Source: Bosea sp. 124
GTDB lineage: Bacteria > Pseudomonadota > Alphaproteobacteria > Rhizobiales > Beijerinckiaceae
DNA: 64,000 nt
Assembly (NCBI RefSeq): GCF_003046175.1
Contig: NZ_PZZM01000001.1
Span: forward strand, 4,915,001-4,979,000
Direction of reading: 5' to 3'
Below, piece by piece: positions 43,929 through 53,630 of the stretch; position 1 is the first letter of the stretch; each line of letters starts with the position of its first letter. Under the pieces are notes generated by a model. The model made no database searches, was not told the DNA's origin, and worked only from the letters and a program-made list of their open reading frames with translations. The position numbers and the translations under genes are program-made.

Positions 43929-44770
43929 GTGCCAACCCTACCGGATACCCAAACTCGCGCTGCAGGAACCGACTGGGAACCCGTCGAGGTCGCAGCCGTG
44001 GTCGCCGAATACTTCGCGATGATGGCCAATGAGGTGGCCGGCCGACCGTACACCAAGCGCGAGCATAATCGGGCGCTACAGGCTTTGACCGGCCGCTCTG
44101 CGGGCTCCATCGAGTTCAAGCACAGAACATCAGCGCCGTATTGTCCGAACTGGGGCTGCCATGGCTGCGCGGATACAAGCCTCGCGCAAACTACCAGGAT
44201 GCACTCGTCGCCGAGGTCAGCGGGCATCTACCATCCGCGGCCTGGTTGCAATCCGTACCCGTAGAGCGCCCGGTTCCAGCAATTCCAGTTGGCGACCTAT
44301 TTGTGCCACCGCCAGAGCGCCGCCGGAATAGGATCACTCAGCCCCTGGAGCGCCTGGTGCGCACATTCGATCCGGCCGAGCGGGACGAGCGCAATAGGAG
44401 CTTGGGCAGGGCCGGTGAAGAGTTTGTCGTAGAGGTCGAGGAGCGGCGCCTGCTCGGCGCTGGTCGGCGTGATCTGATGGGCAAGGTTCGATGGGTCGCC
44501 AGGGACGATGGCGATGGTGCGGGCTACGACATCCGCTCGTTCGAGGATGACGGGCGCGAGACGCTGATCGAAGTGAAGACTACTCGCGGCGCGAGGACCA
44601 CGCCCTTCTATCTGACCCGCAACGAGCTGGCTGTAGCCGGTGAAAGGCCAGACGCCTGGCGGATCTACCGCGTCTTCGAGTTCGGCGAGGCTTCCCGGAT
44701 ATTCACGCTCAAGCCGCCGCTGGAGGAGACCGTCAGTCTGAGTCCGGCGACCTGGTCAGCGTCATTCTAG
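43929..44770 (+). pseudogene. DUF3883 protein with a one-base frameshift
   Basis: Two overlapping plus-strand frames form one protein. The first (43929 on) reads PVEVAAVVAEYFAMMANEVA and SAGSIEFKH; the second continues NISAVLSELGLPWLRGYKPR and ends in a DUF3883 domain (GRAGEEFVVEVEERRLLGAG, ETLIEVKTTRGARTTPF, YRVFEF). At 44121-44127 CACAGAACATC stands where CACCAGAACATC would keep the frame. DUF3883 has a PD-(D/E)xK-like fold and is found in restriction and defence proteins. Either the gene is dead or the base is a sequencing error. Confidence 0.82.
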
Positions 44771-44795
44771 ATGACCGCTCTGGCCGGTTTCGGAA

Positions 44796-44850
44796 GCGTC
44801 AGTTACACCCCCCTCCCCGCGCAGGGATCCAGAATTCAACGATGTGGTAG
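44796..44850. other. right island junction (attR-like site)
   Basis: Module C ends with AAGCGTCAGTTAC (44796), GCAGGGATCCAGAATTCA (44821-44838) and the core ACGATGTGGTAG (44839-44850), after which comEC resumes. Reading from comEC the N-terminal protein would run YHIV then EFWIPARGGGCN and stop. Confidence 0.85.
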
Positions 44851-45753
44851 ATGCCGGCCGCGCGCAAATCGGTGTTGGTGGTCTCGGTGATCAGACCGCG
44901 CTTGCCCGTCACGAGCGCGGCCGCCATCGCGCCGGCCTGCCCCCCCGCCGATCTCGGCGATGCGCCGGGTCAGGGCGTTGCGCGCCCGGTCGATCGTCGC
45001 AGCCAGCACCAACTCGGTCGGCGGAGGCCGTGGCGGCGGGGTCAGCGCGATCTTGCCGGGAATGCTGCCGACGGCACCCAGCCCGCGAAAGAAGGCGTCC
45101 CGGCCGAAATCATACCCGCCGGGCCGTGCCGGCCCCGGTGGCGGCAGCAACCGGGCCATGGCCGCGATATGGTCCCCCGGCGAAACACTGCCGCTGCGAA
45201 TATTGACGCGGACGCGCCTGGGCCAACGCTCGGGCTCGAGCCCGGCCAGGCTCGTCACCAGGATGACGAGGCGTGCGCCGGCATCGCGGGCCTCGACCGA
45301 TTCCACGAAGCCGCTGACCTGGCCAATACGGGGCCGGTCGAGCATCGGCGCCGCTACCGTGGCGGTGCGCCAGGTCGCCGCCGCGAAACCGGCGAAGGCG
45401 GCGGCACAGCCGAGAGCGATCAGCGGCGCGAGGCGCCGCCGCCGCAGGGCAAATGCGGCCCCGGCGGCGAGCCCGAGGCCGGTCAGCGGTGCCCAGAGCG
45501 CAGGCTCGCGATCGGCGAGGAAGTAGAGCAGGATGCCGGCGCCCATCATCACCGGCAGCCAGAGGAAGAGCCGCCGGCGTTCGGCTTCGAGCGCAAGCGC
45601 CCGGAAGAACCCGCCGCGCCAGGCGGTGAGCGTTACGCCGAGCCCCGGGCCGCCAAGTACGAAGGTGGGCAGGCGCGAGGGCAGCACGTCGGCCCGGGCG
45701 CCGCGCGCGGGCCCCGGTGCCGGCATCCCCTGCCCTGGTCGCGCCGGCTGCAT
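44851..45753 (-). pseudogene. comEC: comEC, 5' part (N-terminal domain), split by island and frameshifted
   Basis: About 300 codons encoding the ComEC N-terminus: membrane helices (LFLWLPVMMGAGILLYFL), the DUF4131/OB-fold region (PRIGQVSGFVESVEARDAGA, VRVNIRSGSVSPGD) and ARNALTRRIAEIGGG. There a run of seven C (44940-44946, G on the coding strand) puts the frame out by one; with six, it reads QAGAMAAALVTGKRGLITET then DLRAAGIYHIV up to the island junction. Starts at 45753 (MQPARPG) or 45726 are possible. The continuation is 13 kb away at 31725. gltX lies divergent upstream. Confidence 0.9.
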
Positions 45754-45932
45754 GCACCGCTCCTGCCCCAGCCGGCTGCATCTTGCGCTTAACGCAGGCG
45801 GCAAGGGCATGTTACAGGGGCGGCGCCGGATGTCATGTCGCCTCCGGCGCGAGCCCGCGTCCGGCTCGCCGTTTCGTCCTCCCATCTCGTTCTGGGCCCG
45901 CGATCATCCGCCCAGCCGGAGCTTTGCCTTTC

Positions 45933-47351
45933 ATGAGCGACGCCGTCGTCACGCGCTTTGCGCCCTCGCCCACCGGCTTCCTGCATATCGGCGGCGCGCG
46001 CACAGCCCTGTTCAACTGGCTCTATGCCCGCCGGCATGGCGGCAAGATGCTGCTGCGCATCGAGGACACCGACCGGGAACGCTCGACGGACGCCGCGATC
46101 ACCGCGATCCTCGACGGCCTGTCCTGGCTCGGGCTCGATTGGGACGGCGACACGGTCTACCAGTTCGCCCGGGCGGAGCGGCATCGCGAGGTCACCCGGC
46201 AGATGCTCGCCGCCGGCACCGCCTATTATTGCTATGCGACACCGGCCGAGCTCGACGAGATGCGCGAGAAGGCGAAGGCCGAAGGCCGCCCGCTGCGCTA
46301 TGATGGGCGCTGGCGCGACCGCGACCCTGCGACGGCCCCGGCCGGCGTCAAGCCGGTGATCCGGCTGCGCGCAGCCCAGACCGGCGAGACCGTGGTCGAG
46401 GACGAGGTCCAGGGTCGTGTCGTCTGGCAGAACGAGAACCTCGACGATCTCGTGCTGCTGCGCTCCGACGGCAACCCGACCTATATGCTCGCGGTGGTGG
46501 TCGACGACCACGACATGGGGGTCACCCACGTCATCCGCGGCGACGACCACCTGACCAACGCCGCGCGCCAGACGCAGATCTACCAGGCGATGGGCTGGAC
46601 AGTGCCGAGCATGTCGCACATCCCGCTGATCCATGGGCCCGACGGCGCCAAGCTGTCGAAGCGCCATGGCGCGCTCGGCGTCGATGCCTATCGTTCGATG
46701 GGCTATCTGCCGGTGGCGCTGCGCAACTATCTGCTGCGGCTCGGCTGGAGCCATGGCGACCAGGAGATCTTCTCGACCGACGAGATGATCGCGCTGTTCA
46801 ATCTGTCCTCGATCGGGCGTTCGCCGGCGCGCTTTGACTACGCCAAGCTGGAGAGCCTGAACGGGCTCTATATGCGCCAGTCGGACGACCGCGACCTGCT
46901 CGAGGCGCTGAAGGTGATCCTGCCCGAGATCGGCCCGGCACGCGGAGCGCCGGCCGCGCTGTCGCCGGAGCTGGAGGCGAAGTTCCTCGCCGCCATGCCG
47001 GGGCTTAAGGAGCGGGCGAAGACCCTGGTCGAACTGCTCGAGAGCGCCTACTACCTCTATGCGGCACGCCCGCTCCAGCTCGACGCCAAAGCCGCGACCC
47101 TGCTCGACGATGCCGGCAAGCAGCGCCTGCCGGGATTGGCCCAGACGCTGTCAGCCGTGAACGACTGGTCCGTCGCGGCGCTGGAAGCCGCGGTGCGGGC
47201 CTATGCGGAGGAGCACGGGCTTAAGCTCGGCCAGGCTGCGCAGCCTCTGCGCGCGGCACTGACGGGCCGGGCGATGTCGCCCGGGCTGTTCGACGTGATG
47301 GCGGTGCTCGGACGCGAGGAAACCCTCGCGCGCCTGGCCGACCAGGCATGA
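45933..47351 (+). CDS. gltX: glutamate--tRNA ligase
   Basis: Class I aminoacyl-tRNA synthetase of 472 residues that charges tRNA-Glu (and in many alphaproteobacteria tRNA-Gln). [20 protein letters not shown] contains the HIGH-type motif, and [14 protein letters not shown] the KMSKS-type motif. ATG 45933 gives the conserved [15 protein letters not shown] start; the longer open frame is an antisense shadow of comEC. It is divergent from the comEC 5' part. Confidence 0.97.
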   Translation: MSDAVVTRFAPSPTGFLHIGGARTALFNWLYARRHGGKMLLRIEDTDRERSTDAAITAILDGLSWLGLDWDGDTVYQFARAERHREVTRQMLAAGTAYYCYATPAELDEMREKAKAEGRPLRYDGRWRDRDPATAPAGVKPVIRLRAAQTGETVVEDEVQGRVVWQNENLDDLVLLRSDGNPTYMLAVVVDDHDMGVTHVIRGDDHLTNAARQTQIYQAMGWTVPSMSHIPLIHGPDGAKLSKRHGALGVDAYRSMGYLPVALRNYLLRLGWSHGDQEIFSTDEMIALFNLSSIGRSPARFDYAKLESLNGLYMRQSDDRDLLEALKVILPEIGPARGAPAALSPELEAKFLAAMPGLKERAKTLVELLESAYYLYAARPLQLDAKAATLLDDAGKQRLPGLAQTLSAVNDWSVAALEAAVRAYAEEHGLKLGQAAQPLRAALTGRAMSPGLFDVMAVLGREETLARLADQA

Positions 47352-47629
47352 GCCCGAGGCAGTGTCGACAGTCTTTCGGCTCGGTTGAACAGCTCCCGCA
47401 AATGGTCTAGTGACGCGACGTGTAGCCCGCTTCGGCTCCCGCCGGGTCGGGCACAAATATTGCTTGAAAATCAGTCGGATGAACCGCTCTTCCAACCTGT
47501 CCACCCGGGAACCGACACGACGCTGTCATGTCGGTTCGATCTGACGACGGAAAAGGCCTCATGGACAACCGTGGCCGGATCGAGCGCGACGACGACTGAC
47601 CAGCAGCGAGCCTGAAAGGATCGGTATCG
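47352..47629. other. gltX-gltA intergenic region
   Basis: 278 bases that must carry the gltA promoter. AAAGGAT (47616) is the gltA ribosome site. An open frame of 76 codons at 47385 has no ribosome site and atypical composition, so I do not count it. Confidence 0.5.
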
Positions 47630-48919
47630 ATGAGCGGAACCACCAGCCAGCTTCAGGTCGACGGCAAAACCGTCGACATGGCGATCAAGACGGGTTCGAT
47701 CGGCCCGTCCGTCATCGACATCGCCAAGCTCTACGCCCAGACGGGCATGTTCACCTTTGATCCGGGCTTCACCTCGACGGCGAGCTGCGAGTCCCAGATC
47801 ACCTATATCGACGGCGACGAGGGCGTGCTGCTCCATCGCGGCTACCCGATCGAGCAGCTTGCCGAGCATGGCGACTTTCTCGAGACCTGCTTCCTGCTGC
47901 TGGAAGGCGAACTGCCGACGGCCGCCCAGAAGGCCGATTTCGACTATCGCGTGACGCGCCACACCATGGTGCACGAACAGATGGCCCGCTTCTTCCAGGG
48001 CTTCCGCCGCGATGCGCATCCGATGGCGGTGATGGTCGGCTCGATCGGCGCGTTGTCGGCCTTCTATCACGACTCGACCGACATCTCCGACCCGCACCAG
48101 CGCATGATCGCCTCGATGCGGATGATCGCGAAAGTGCCGACGCTGGCGGCGATGGCCTACAAATACACGGTCGGCCAGCCCTTCGTGTATCCGCTGAACT
48201 CGCTCGACTACACCTCGAACTTCCTGCGGATGTGCTTTGCCGTCCCCGCCGAGGAGTACAAGGTCAACCCGGTGCTGTCGCGCGCGCTCGACCGGATCTT
48301 CATCCTGCACGCCGACCATGAGCAGAACGCCTCGACCTCGACGGTCCGGCTGGCCGGCTCGTCCGGCGCCAACCCCTTCGCCTGCATCGCGGCCGGCGCG
48401 GCCTGCCTGTGGGGGCCTGCCCATGGCGGCGCCAACGAAGCGGCCCTGAAGATGCTCGAGGAGATCGGGACGGTCGAGAACATCCCGAAATACATCGCCA
48501 AGGCCAAGGACAAGAACGACCCGTTCCGTCTGATGGGCTTCGGCCATCGCGTCTACAAGAACTACGATCCGCGCGCCAAGATCATGCAGAAGACCACGCA
48601 TGAGGTGCTGAACGAGCTCGGGATCAAGGACGATCCGCTGCTCGACGTCGCCATCGAACTGGAGCGGATCGCGCTGTCGGACCCCTACTTCATCGAGAAG
48701 AAGCTCTATCCGAACATCGACTTCTATTCGGGCATCACCCTGAAGGCGATGGGCTTCCCGACCTCGATGTTCACGGTGCTGTTCACGCTGGCACGCACCG
48801 TCGGCTGGATCGCGCAGTGGAAGGAGATGATCGAGGATCCGTCCCAGCGCATCGGCCGGCCGCGCCAGCTCTATACCGGCGCTGCGCAGCGCGAGTACAA
48901 CCCGATCGGCCGCCGCTGA
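47630..48919 (+). CDS. gltA: citrate synthase (type II)
   Basis: Entry enzyme of the TCA cycle, 429 residues, hexameric type allosterically inhibited by NADH in many proteobacteria. Active-site regions are [20 protein letters not shown] and [15 protein letters not shown], and the C-terminus [20 protein letters not shown] is standard. AAAGGA precedes the ATG. A strong terminator follows 25 bases after the stop. Confidence 0.97.
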   Translation: MSGTTSQLQVDGKTVDMAIKTGSIGPSVIDIAKLYAQTGMFTFDPGFTSTASCESQITYIDGDEGVLLHRGYPIEQLAEHGDFLETCFLLLEGELPTAAQKADFDYRVTRHTMVHEQMARFFQGFRRDAHPMAVMVGSIGALSAFYHDSTDISDPHQRMIASMRMIAKVPTLAAMAYKYTVGQPFVYPLNSLDYTSNFLRMCFAVPAEEYKVNPVLSRALDRIFILHADHEQNASTSTVRLAGSSGANPFACIAAGAACLWGPAHGGANEAALKMLEEIGTVENIPKYIAKAKDKNDPFRLMGFGHRVYKNYDPRAKIMQKTTHEVLNELGIKDDPLLDVAIELERIALSDPYFIEKKLYPNIDFYSGITLKAMGFPTSMFTVLFTLARTVGWIAQWKEMIEDPSQRIGRPRQLYTGAAQREYNPIGRR

Positions 48920-48944
48920 GGCCTTTGTCTCGCGGTTGAAACAA

Positions 48945-48974
48945 AAAGGGGCGCCCCGGTCGGGGGGCCCCTTT
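48945..48974. terminator. terminator between gltA and lpxB
   Basis: AAAGGGG-CGCCCCG-GT-CGGGG-GG-CCCCTTT: a GC-rich stem with A and T tracts on both sides, so it can act in both directions, ending gltA (plus) and the lpx cluster (minus, lpxB stops at 49009). Confidence 0.85.
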
Positions 48975-49008
48975 CGCATTCCTGGTCTTTGGCCGTCGCG
49001 GCCTGCCT

Positions 49009-50178
49009 TCAGGATCGCATTTCGAGCAAGGCCAGCGCGGCCTCGACCGCGTTGGCGGCCGGGCTCGCTCCGGCGGATTTCATGATCGCCTCGACCTCGG
49101 CGAAGCCATCGAGCTGCCCCGCGCGGTCCGGCCCTTCAGCCAGGACTGCGAGCAGATGTCCGCTCAGCGCCTCCGCCGTCGCATCGTCCTGAAGAAATTC
49201 CGGCACGACACTGCGGCCGAGGATCAGATTGGGCAGAATGACACTCGGCAGCTTGATCAGGCGGCGTGCGATGGCGGCTTCCCAGCCGGCACCACGATAG
49301 GCCGCCACGGTCGGCACCTGGGCCAGCGCCAGTTCGAGTGTCACGGTACCCGAGGCCGCCAGCGCCGCCCGCGCCTTGCGGAAAGCCGCGAGCTTCCCGT
49401 CGGCGCCGACGACGATCTCGGGCCGGACTGGCCAGCGCGACGCCGCCTGCGCGATCTCCGCCTGGAGATGCGGGACCGCCGGCAGCACGAAGCGTGTGCC
49501 GGGCTTCGCCGCTGCAATGCGCGCGACCGCCTCGCCGAAGACGGGCATGAGGTGGCGGACTTCCGAGCCGCGACTGCCGGGGAGGATCAGCACCCGCGGA
49601 GCCGTGGTGTCCGCGCGGATCGCCGCCTCCTCTGCGTCAGGCCTGAGGTCGGACAAGCGCTCTATCAGCGGGTGGCCGACATAGACGGTCCTGGGCCCCT
49701 GCAGGCGCTCCAGCGCCGCCGGCTCGAAAGGCAGCAGCGCCAGGATGCGATCGACATGCGGCGCCATCCGGCGGGCGCGGCCGGAGCGCCAGGCCCAGAC
49801 GCTCGGGCAGACCCAGTGGGCGATCGGAATCGAGGGGGCGCGGGCGCGGACCTTCTTCGCGACGCGCAGGTTGAAATCCGGCGCATCGATCGTCAGCAGC
49901 AGATCGGGCGCGAAGGCCGCAATGCCGCGCGCCGCATCCTCCATCCGGCGCAGCAGAAGCGGCAGGCGCGCGACCACAGGGCCGAAGCCCATCACGGCGA
50001 TATCGGCCTGCGGGAAAAGCGGAACCAGCCCCGCCGCGATCAGGCTTTCGCCGCCGACGCCGGTGATGACGAGCTCGCGGTCGCCCAGACGCGCGCGGAG
50101 GCTCTCCAGGAAGCGCAGCGCCAGCGCGTCGCCCGATGCCTCGCCCGCGACCAGAGCGAGGCGGAAGGGCGGGCTCAC
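49009..50178 (-). CDS. lpxB: lipid-A-disaccharide synthase
   Basis: GT-B type (GT19) glycosyltransferase of 389 residues that joins UDP-2,3-diacylglucosamine and lipid X. N-terminal LVAGEASGDALALRFLESLR and the central LPGSRGSEVRHLMPVF are diagnostic; the C-terminal ILPNLILGRSVVPEFLQDD is the usual acceptor-side segment. The start overlaps the lpxI stop by four bases. Last gene of the cluster that starts with rpsB. Confidence 0.97.
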   Translation of the reverse strand: MSPPFRLALVAGEASGDALALRFLESLRARLGDRELVITGVGGESLIAAGLVPLFPQADIAVMGFGPVVARLPLLLRRMEDAARGIAAFAPDLLLTIDAPDFNLRVAKKVRARAPSIPIAHWVCPSVWAWRSGRARRMAPHVDRILALLPFEPAALERLQGPRTVYVGHPLIERLSDLRPDAEEAAIRADTTAPRVLILPGSRGSEVRHLMPVFGEAVARIAAAKPGTRFVLPAVPHLQAEIAQAASRWPVRPEIVVGADGKLAAFRKARAALAASGTVTLELALAQVPTVAAYRGAGWEAAIARRLIKLPSVILPNLILGRSVVPEFLQDDATAEALSGHLLAVLAEGPDRAGQLDGFAEVEAIMKSAGASPAANAVEAALALLEMRS

Positions 50179-51038
50179 GCCACGCCCTCGACGAACAGTC
50201 CGGACTGGTCCGCCAGCTTCGCAAGGCCTGCGGCATTGCCGACCAGGACGCGCCCGGCCCGAAGGCCGATGCCGGCGAGGCCCGCTGCCGCGACGTGGCG
50301 CAGGGTCTCGGAGCCGATGGCGGGCATGTCGACCCTAAGGTCCTGGCCATCCTTCGGCGCCTTCACCAGCACGCCGTCGCCCTTGGCGATGCGGAGCCGT
50401 CCGGACGCGATCATGTCTCCGACGCGGCGGATCATCGCGTCCGTGCCTTCGGCAGCCTCGATCGCGATGACGCGATGATCGGCCAGGATCGCGGCCTGCC
50501 CGACATCGAAGGGCGAGAGTGCCGCCAAGAGCTCGAAGCCCCGCGCGACAAGCGCCCTCTGCTCCGGCGAGGCCTGCCTGCGGCCAAGCGGGCCGGGCTG
50601 CGCGGTCATCTGCGGCGCGATGTCGGCAGGGCCGTGGACAGCGAAGCCCTGGCCCTCGAAGAAGCTGACGACGCCGCGCAGCAGGTGATCGTCGCCGCCG
50701 CGGAAGGCGCGCGCGAAATGAGGCAGGTATTTCAGCGTAGAAGCCTCGGGCCGCAGCGCGGCGAAGCTCGGCCGCGGCAGGCCGCCGATCAGGACGAGAT
50801 CGACGATCTCGCGCCGGCGCAGTTCCTCGAGCAGGCGGCCGAGCTGGCCGAGGCGATAGCTCCGGAGTTCGGCACTGCCGAAGGCGGAGGGGTCGGCCGC
50901 GCCTTCGAGCGCCGCGATGAAGACGGGCCGGCCGCTCGTCACGGCCAAACTGGCGAGATGGGGCGGAAAATCGCCGGCGCCCGCGATGATCGCGAGCGGC
51001 CTGTCGTTCACGGCCGCGGCTGACGGTTCAGCGCTCAC
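50175..51038 (-). CDS. lpxI: UDP-2,3-diacylglucosamine diphosphatase LpxI
   Basis: DUF1009 enzyme of 287 residues that hydrolyses UDP-2,3-diacylglucosamine to lipid X, replacing LpxH in alphaproteobacteria. N-terminal PLAIIAGAGDFPPHLA and C-terminal VDMPAIGSETLRHVAAAGLA are conserved; the catalytic Asp lies in this C-terminal domain. Overlaps both lpxA and lpxB by four bases, so the three are coupled. Confidence 0.96.
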   Translation of the reverse strand: MSAEPSAAAVNDRPLAIIAGAGDFPPHLASLAVTSGRPVFIAALEGAADPSAFGSAELRSYRLGQLGRLLEELRRREIVDLVLIGGLPRPSFAALRPEASTLKYLPHFARAFRGGDDHLLRGVVSFFEGQGFAVHGPADIAPQMTAQPGPLGRRQASPEQRALVARGFELLAALSPFDVGQAAILADHRVIAIEAAEGTDAMIRRVGDMIASGRLRIAKGDGVLVKAPKDGQDLRVDMPAIGSETLRHVAAAGLAGIGLRAGRVLVGNAAGLAKLADQSGLFVEGVA

Positions 51039-51844
51039 CGATCCGGCGCGTTGACGTCATGGGGCACGCAGATCGCGCGCTCGCCGCCGAGCCGGATGAA
51101 ATCGAGGATCTCGTGGACCAGCGGATGCGAGGCGAACTCGCTGGCGACGTCCTCGACGCGCTCCGACAAGGTGCCCTCATCGGCGAAGAGCAGGCGATAG
51201 GCGCGGCGCAGCTCGTGGATCTGCTCGCGCGAAAATTCCCGGCGGCGCAGGCCGACGAGATTGAGCCCCGCCAAATGCGCCGGGTTGTCCCGGACGAGGC
51301 CGAAGGGAATGACGTCGTTCAGCACACCGGCGCCGCCGCCGATGAAGGCATGATCGCCGACGCGGATGAATTGCTGCAGGCCCGTGCCACCACCGACAAT
51401 CACGAAATTGCCGACAGTGACGTGGCCCGCGCACATGACGTTATTGGAGAAAATGACGTTGTTGCCGATATGGCTGTCATGCCCGACATGCGAATTCGCC
51501 AAAAAGAAGCAGCTATCGCCGACGGTGGTTTTCATGCCCCCGCCTTCGGTGCCGGGATTCATGGTCACGCCTTCGCGAATCTTGCAATCGGCGCCGATCG
51601 TCAGCGTCGACGGCTCGCCACGGTACTTCACGTCCTGGGGCGGATGGCCGATCGAAGCGAAGGGATAGATGCTCGTCCTCGCGCCGACCGTGGTGCGCCC
51701 GGCGACCGCGACATGGCTGATGAGCTCGACGCCATCGGCCAGCACGACGTCGGGGCCGACCGTGCAGAACGGGCCAATCGTGACGCCCTCGCCGATGCGC
51801 GCGGCGGGATCGACGACCGACATGGGATGGATGCTGGAAGTCAT
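51035..51844 (-). CDS. lpxA: UDP-N-acetylglucosamine acyltransferase
   Basis: First enzyme of lipid A synthesis, 269 residues, a trimer with a left-handed beta-helix built of hexapeptide repeats from about 5-190 and a helical C-terminus. The catalytic-region MNPGTEGGGMKTTVGDSCFF and SHVGHDSHIGNNVIFSNN segments are present. It follows fabZ by 51 bases. Confidence 0.97.
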   Translation of the reverse strand: MTSSIHPMSVVDPAARIGEGVTIGPFCTVGPDVVLADGVELISHVAVAGRTTVGARTSIYPFASIGHPPQDVKYRGEPSTLTIGADCKIREGVTMNPGTEGGGMKTTVGDSCFFLANSHVGHDSHIGNNVIFSNNVMCAGHVTVGNFVIVGGGTGLQQFIRVGDHAFIGGGAGVLNDVIPFGLVRDNPAHLAGLNLVGLRRREFSREQIHELRRAYRLLFADEGTLSERVEDVASEFASHPLVHEILDFIRLGGERAICVPHDVNAPDR

Positions 51845-51895
51845 GACCGGACACTCATGGAAAGGGCCGTGCTGATCGTGCGGAGTGTCATCAGT

Positions 51896-52357
51896 TCAGA
51901 CGACCATGGCCGACAGATCGGCTTCGGCGACGAGCATGCCGTCGACGCGGGCCTCGCCCCGGTAGAACCAGATGTTGCGCTTGCGTGCCACCTTGGTCAG
52001 GTGGAAGCGCAGCGTGTCGCCGGGCCCCACGGGCTTGCGGAATTTGGCCTTGTCGATCGTCGTGAACAGCACGCTGCTGACCGCCGGGTCGGCCTCGCCG
52101 CGCGAGCTGACGACGAGCACACCGGCCGTCTGGGCCATCGCCTCGATCATCAGCACACCCGGAAACACCGGCCGTCCCGGAAAATGGCCGGTGAACTGCG
52201 GCTCGTTGATGGTGACGTTCTTGATGCCGATCCCGGACTCATCGCCATTGATCTCGACGACGCGGTCGACGAGCAGAAAGGGATAGCGGTGCGGAATGCA
52301 GGCCATGATCTTCTGGATGTCGGCCACACCCAGCGCCGCCGTCGTCGCATCGGTCAT
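51896..52357 (-). CDS. fabZ: (3R)-hydroxyacyl-ACP dehydratase
   Basis: Hot-dog fold dehydratase of 153 residues in fatty acid synthesis. Catalytic His is in [15 protein letters not shown] and catalytic Glu in [14 protein letters not shown]. Between lpxD and lpxA, as in most Gram-negatives, so that hydroxyacyl-ACP is partitioned between lipid A and phospholipid. Confidence 0.97.
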   Translation of the reverse strand: MTDATTAALGVADIQKIMACIPHRYPFLLVDRVVEINGDESGIGIKNVTINEPQFTGHFPGRPVFPGVLMIEAMAQTAGVLVVSSRGEADPAVSSVLFTTIDKAKFRKPVGPGDTLRFHLTKVARKRNIWFYRGEARVDGMLVAEADLSAMVV

Positions 52358-52532
52358 CGTTTCGTCTCTCCCGTGCGGGCCGTCCGTGCGGCCGCATCAT
52401 CAATCCGTTCCAGCCCGTGCCGTTCTAGCCCGTGTCCCGGCTCGTGGCCAAGCGTTCGGCCGGCCGGCGGCCGCGCCCCCGGCCGACAGACGGCACAAGG
52501 AAGGTCGGCCCAGCGAGCACAGCGCCGGGGCA

Positions 52533-53588
52533 TCAGCCCTCCGGCTGCCCCTTGCCGCGCTTGGCCACCAGCGATTTCAGCAGCGCAATCTCGCGCGCCC
52601 AGGTCAGTGCCGGTTGAGCCGGCGTACCACCGTAGCGCGCACCGCGCGGAATATCGCCGGCGACGCCACTCTGCGCCGCGACCTGCGCCCCCATGCCGAC
52701 GGTCAGATGGCCGGCGAGGCCGACCTGGCCTCCCAGCACGACGAAATCCTCGAGCGTCGTCGAGCCGGCGATGCCGACCTGCGAGACGATGACGCAATGA
52801 CGCCCGACGACGACATTGTGGCCGATCTGGACGAGGTTATCGATCTTGGTACCTTCGCCGATCACGGTGTCGCGGCTGGCGCCGCGGTCGATGCAGGTGT
52901 TGGCGCCGATCTCGACATCGTCCTGCACGATGACGCGGCCGATCTGCGGCACCTTCATATGGCCACGCGGGCTCATGGCGAAACCGAAACCGTCCTGCCC
53001 GATGCGAACGCCGGGATGGATGATGACACGGTTGCCGATCAGCGCGGCCTGCAGCGTGCAGCCCGCCCCGATCGAGCAGTTGCGGCCGATGCGGACCTGC
53101 GGACCGACGACCGCATGCGAGGCGACGACGGTTCCCGAGCCGATCTCGGCGCCGGGACCGATGACGGCGCCCGGATCGACCGTAACGCCCGCCTCGAGCA
53201 CCGCCGTGGCGTGGACGAAGGCGCCCGGTGCCACGCCCTGCGAACCGAAAACCGAGCCGGGCCTCAACGCCGAGGGGAAGAAGCGGGCGAGCACCTTGGC
53301 AAAGGCGTGATAGGGCGTCGGCGAGACCAGCGCGATCGTGCCCGAAGGCACTCGTTCGGCGAAGCGCGGCGAGACCAGGCACAGGCCCGCCGCCGTCGCG
53401 GCGAGCGCGTCGGTGTATTTCGGGTTGTCCATATAGGCGATGTCGGCCGGGCCGGCGTTCTCCAGCGCCGCGGCGCCGGTGATCGCGCGCGCCGGATCGA
53501 CGCCTTCAGGCAGCGTGGCGCCCGAAATGGCAGCGACCTCGCCGAATTCGAGCGAGGTCGCGACCGGGAAGAATTGGGGTTCTGACAT
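52533..53588 (-). CDS. lpxD: UDP-3-O-acylglucosamine N-acyltransferase
   Basis: Third lipid A acyltransferase, 351 residues: N-terminal uridine-binding domain ([20 protein letters not shown]) and a hexapeptide-repeat helix with the catalytic His in the [12 protein letters not shown] segment. A 175-base gap follows before fabZ with no gene. It lies 42 bases after bamA. Confidence 0.97.
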   Translation of the reverse strand: MSEPQFFPVATSLEFGEVAAISGATLPEGVDPARAITGAAALENAGPADIAYMDNPKYTDALAATAAGLCLVSPRFAERVPSGTIALVSPTPYHAFAKVLARFFPSALRPGSVFGSQGVAPGAFVHATAVLEAGVTVDPGAVIGPGAEIGSGTVVASHAVVGPQVRIGRNCSIGAGCTLQAALIGNRVIIHPGVRIGQDGFGFAMSPRGHMKVPQIGRVIVQDDVEIGANTCIDRGASRDTVIGEGTKIDNLVQIGHNVVVGRHCVIVSQVGIAGSTTLEDFVVLGGQVGLAGHLTVGMGAQVAAQSGVAGDIPRGARYGGTPAQPALTWAREIALLKSLVAKRGKGQPEG

Positions 53589-53630
53589 CGAGAGGTGTCC
53601 GGAGCGGGGCGCTGGAGGCGCCCCGCTTCG

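Larger units (their letters stand above)
31726..44850. mobile_element. three-module genomic island inserted in comEC
   Basis: A 13,125-base insertion between the two halves of comEC, bounded by direct copies of ACGATGTGGTAG. Two further copies of the core (38374-38385 exact; 41486-41497 with one change, ACAATGTGGTAG) divide it into modules A (31726-38385), B (38386-41497) and C (41498-44850). Each module starts with NNNN-TTAATCCG and ends with a conserved stretch of about 55 bases running AAGCGT(C/A)AG ... GCAGG-ATCC-AATTC before the core. This is what successive site-specific integrations into one target leave behind. No complete recombinase gene is present, so mobilisation would need one supplied elsewhere. 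Confidence 0.85.

Noticed and set aside
31726..44850. Integron cassette array (modules as attC-bounded cassettes)
   Set aside because: The repeated sites are not attC-like: no RYYYAAC/GTTRRRY boxes or long imperfect palindrome, no intI, and modules carry several genes in both directions.
31726..44850. Prophage or conjugative element
   Set aside because: No capsid, tail, terminase, relaxase, type IV secretion or replication gene was seen in any frame.
44836..44946. The in-frame C-terminal tail of the 349-codon frame (RRDGGRARDGQARSDHRD...)
   Set aside because: It is the out-of-frame translation of comEC after the C7 frameshift; the neighbouring frame has the conserved ComEC residues.
47385..47643. 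Open frames in the gltX-gltA gap
   Set aside because: They lack ribosome sites and overlap the probable gltA promoter region.
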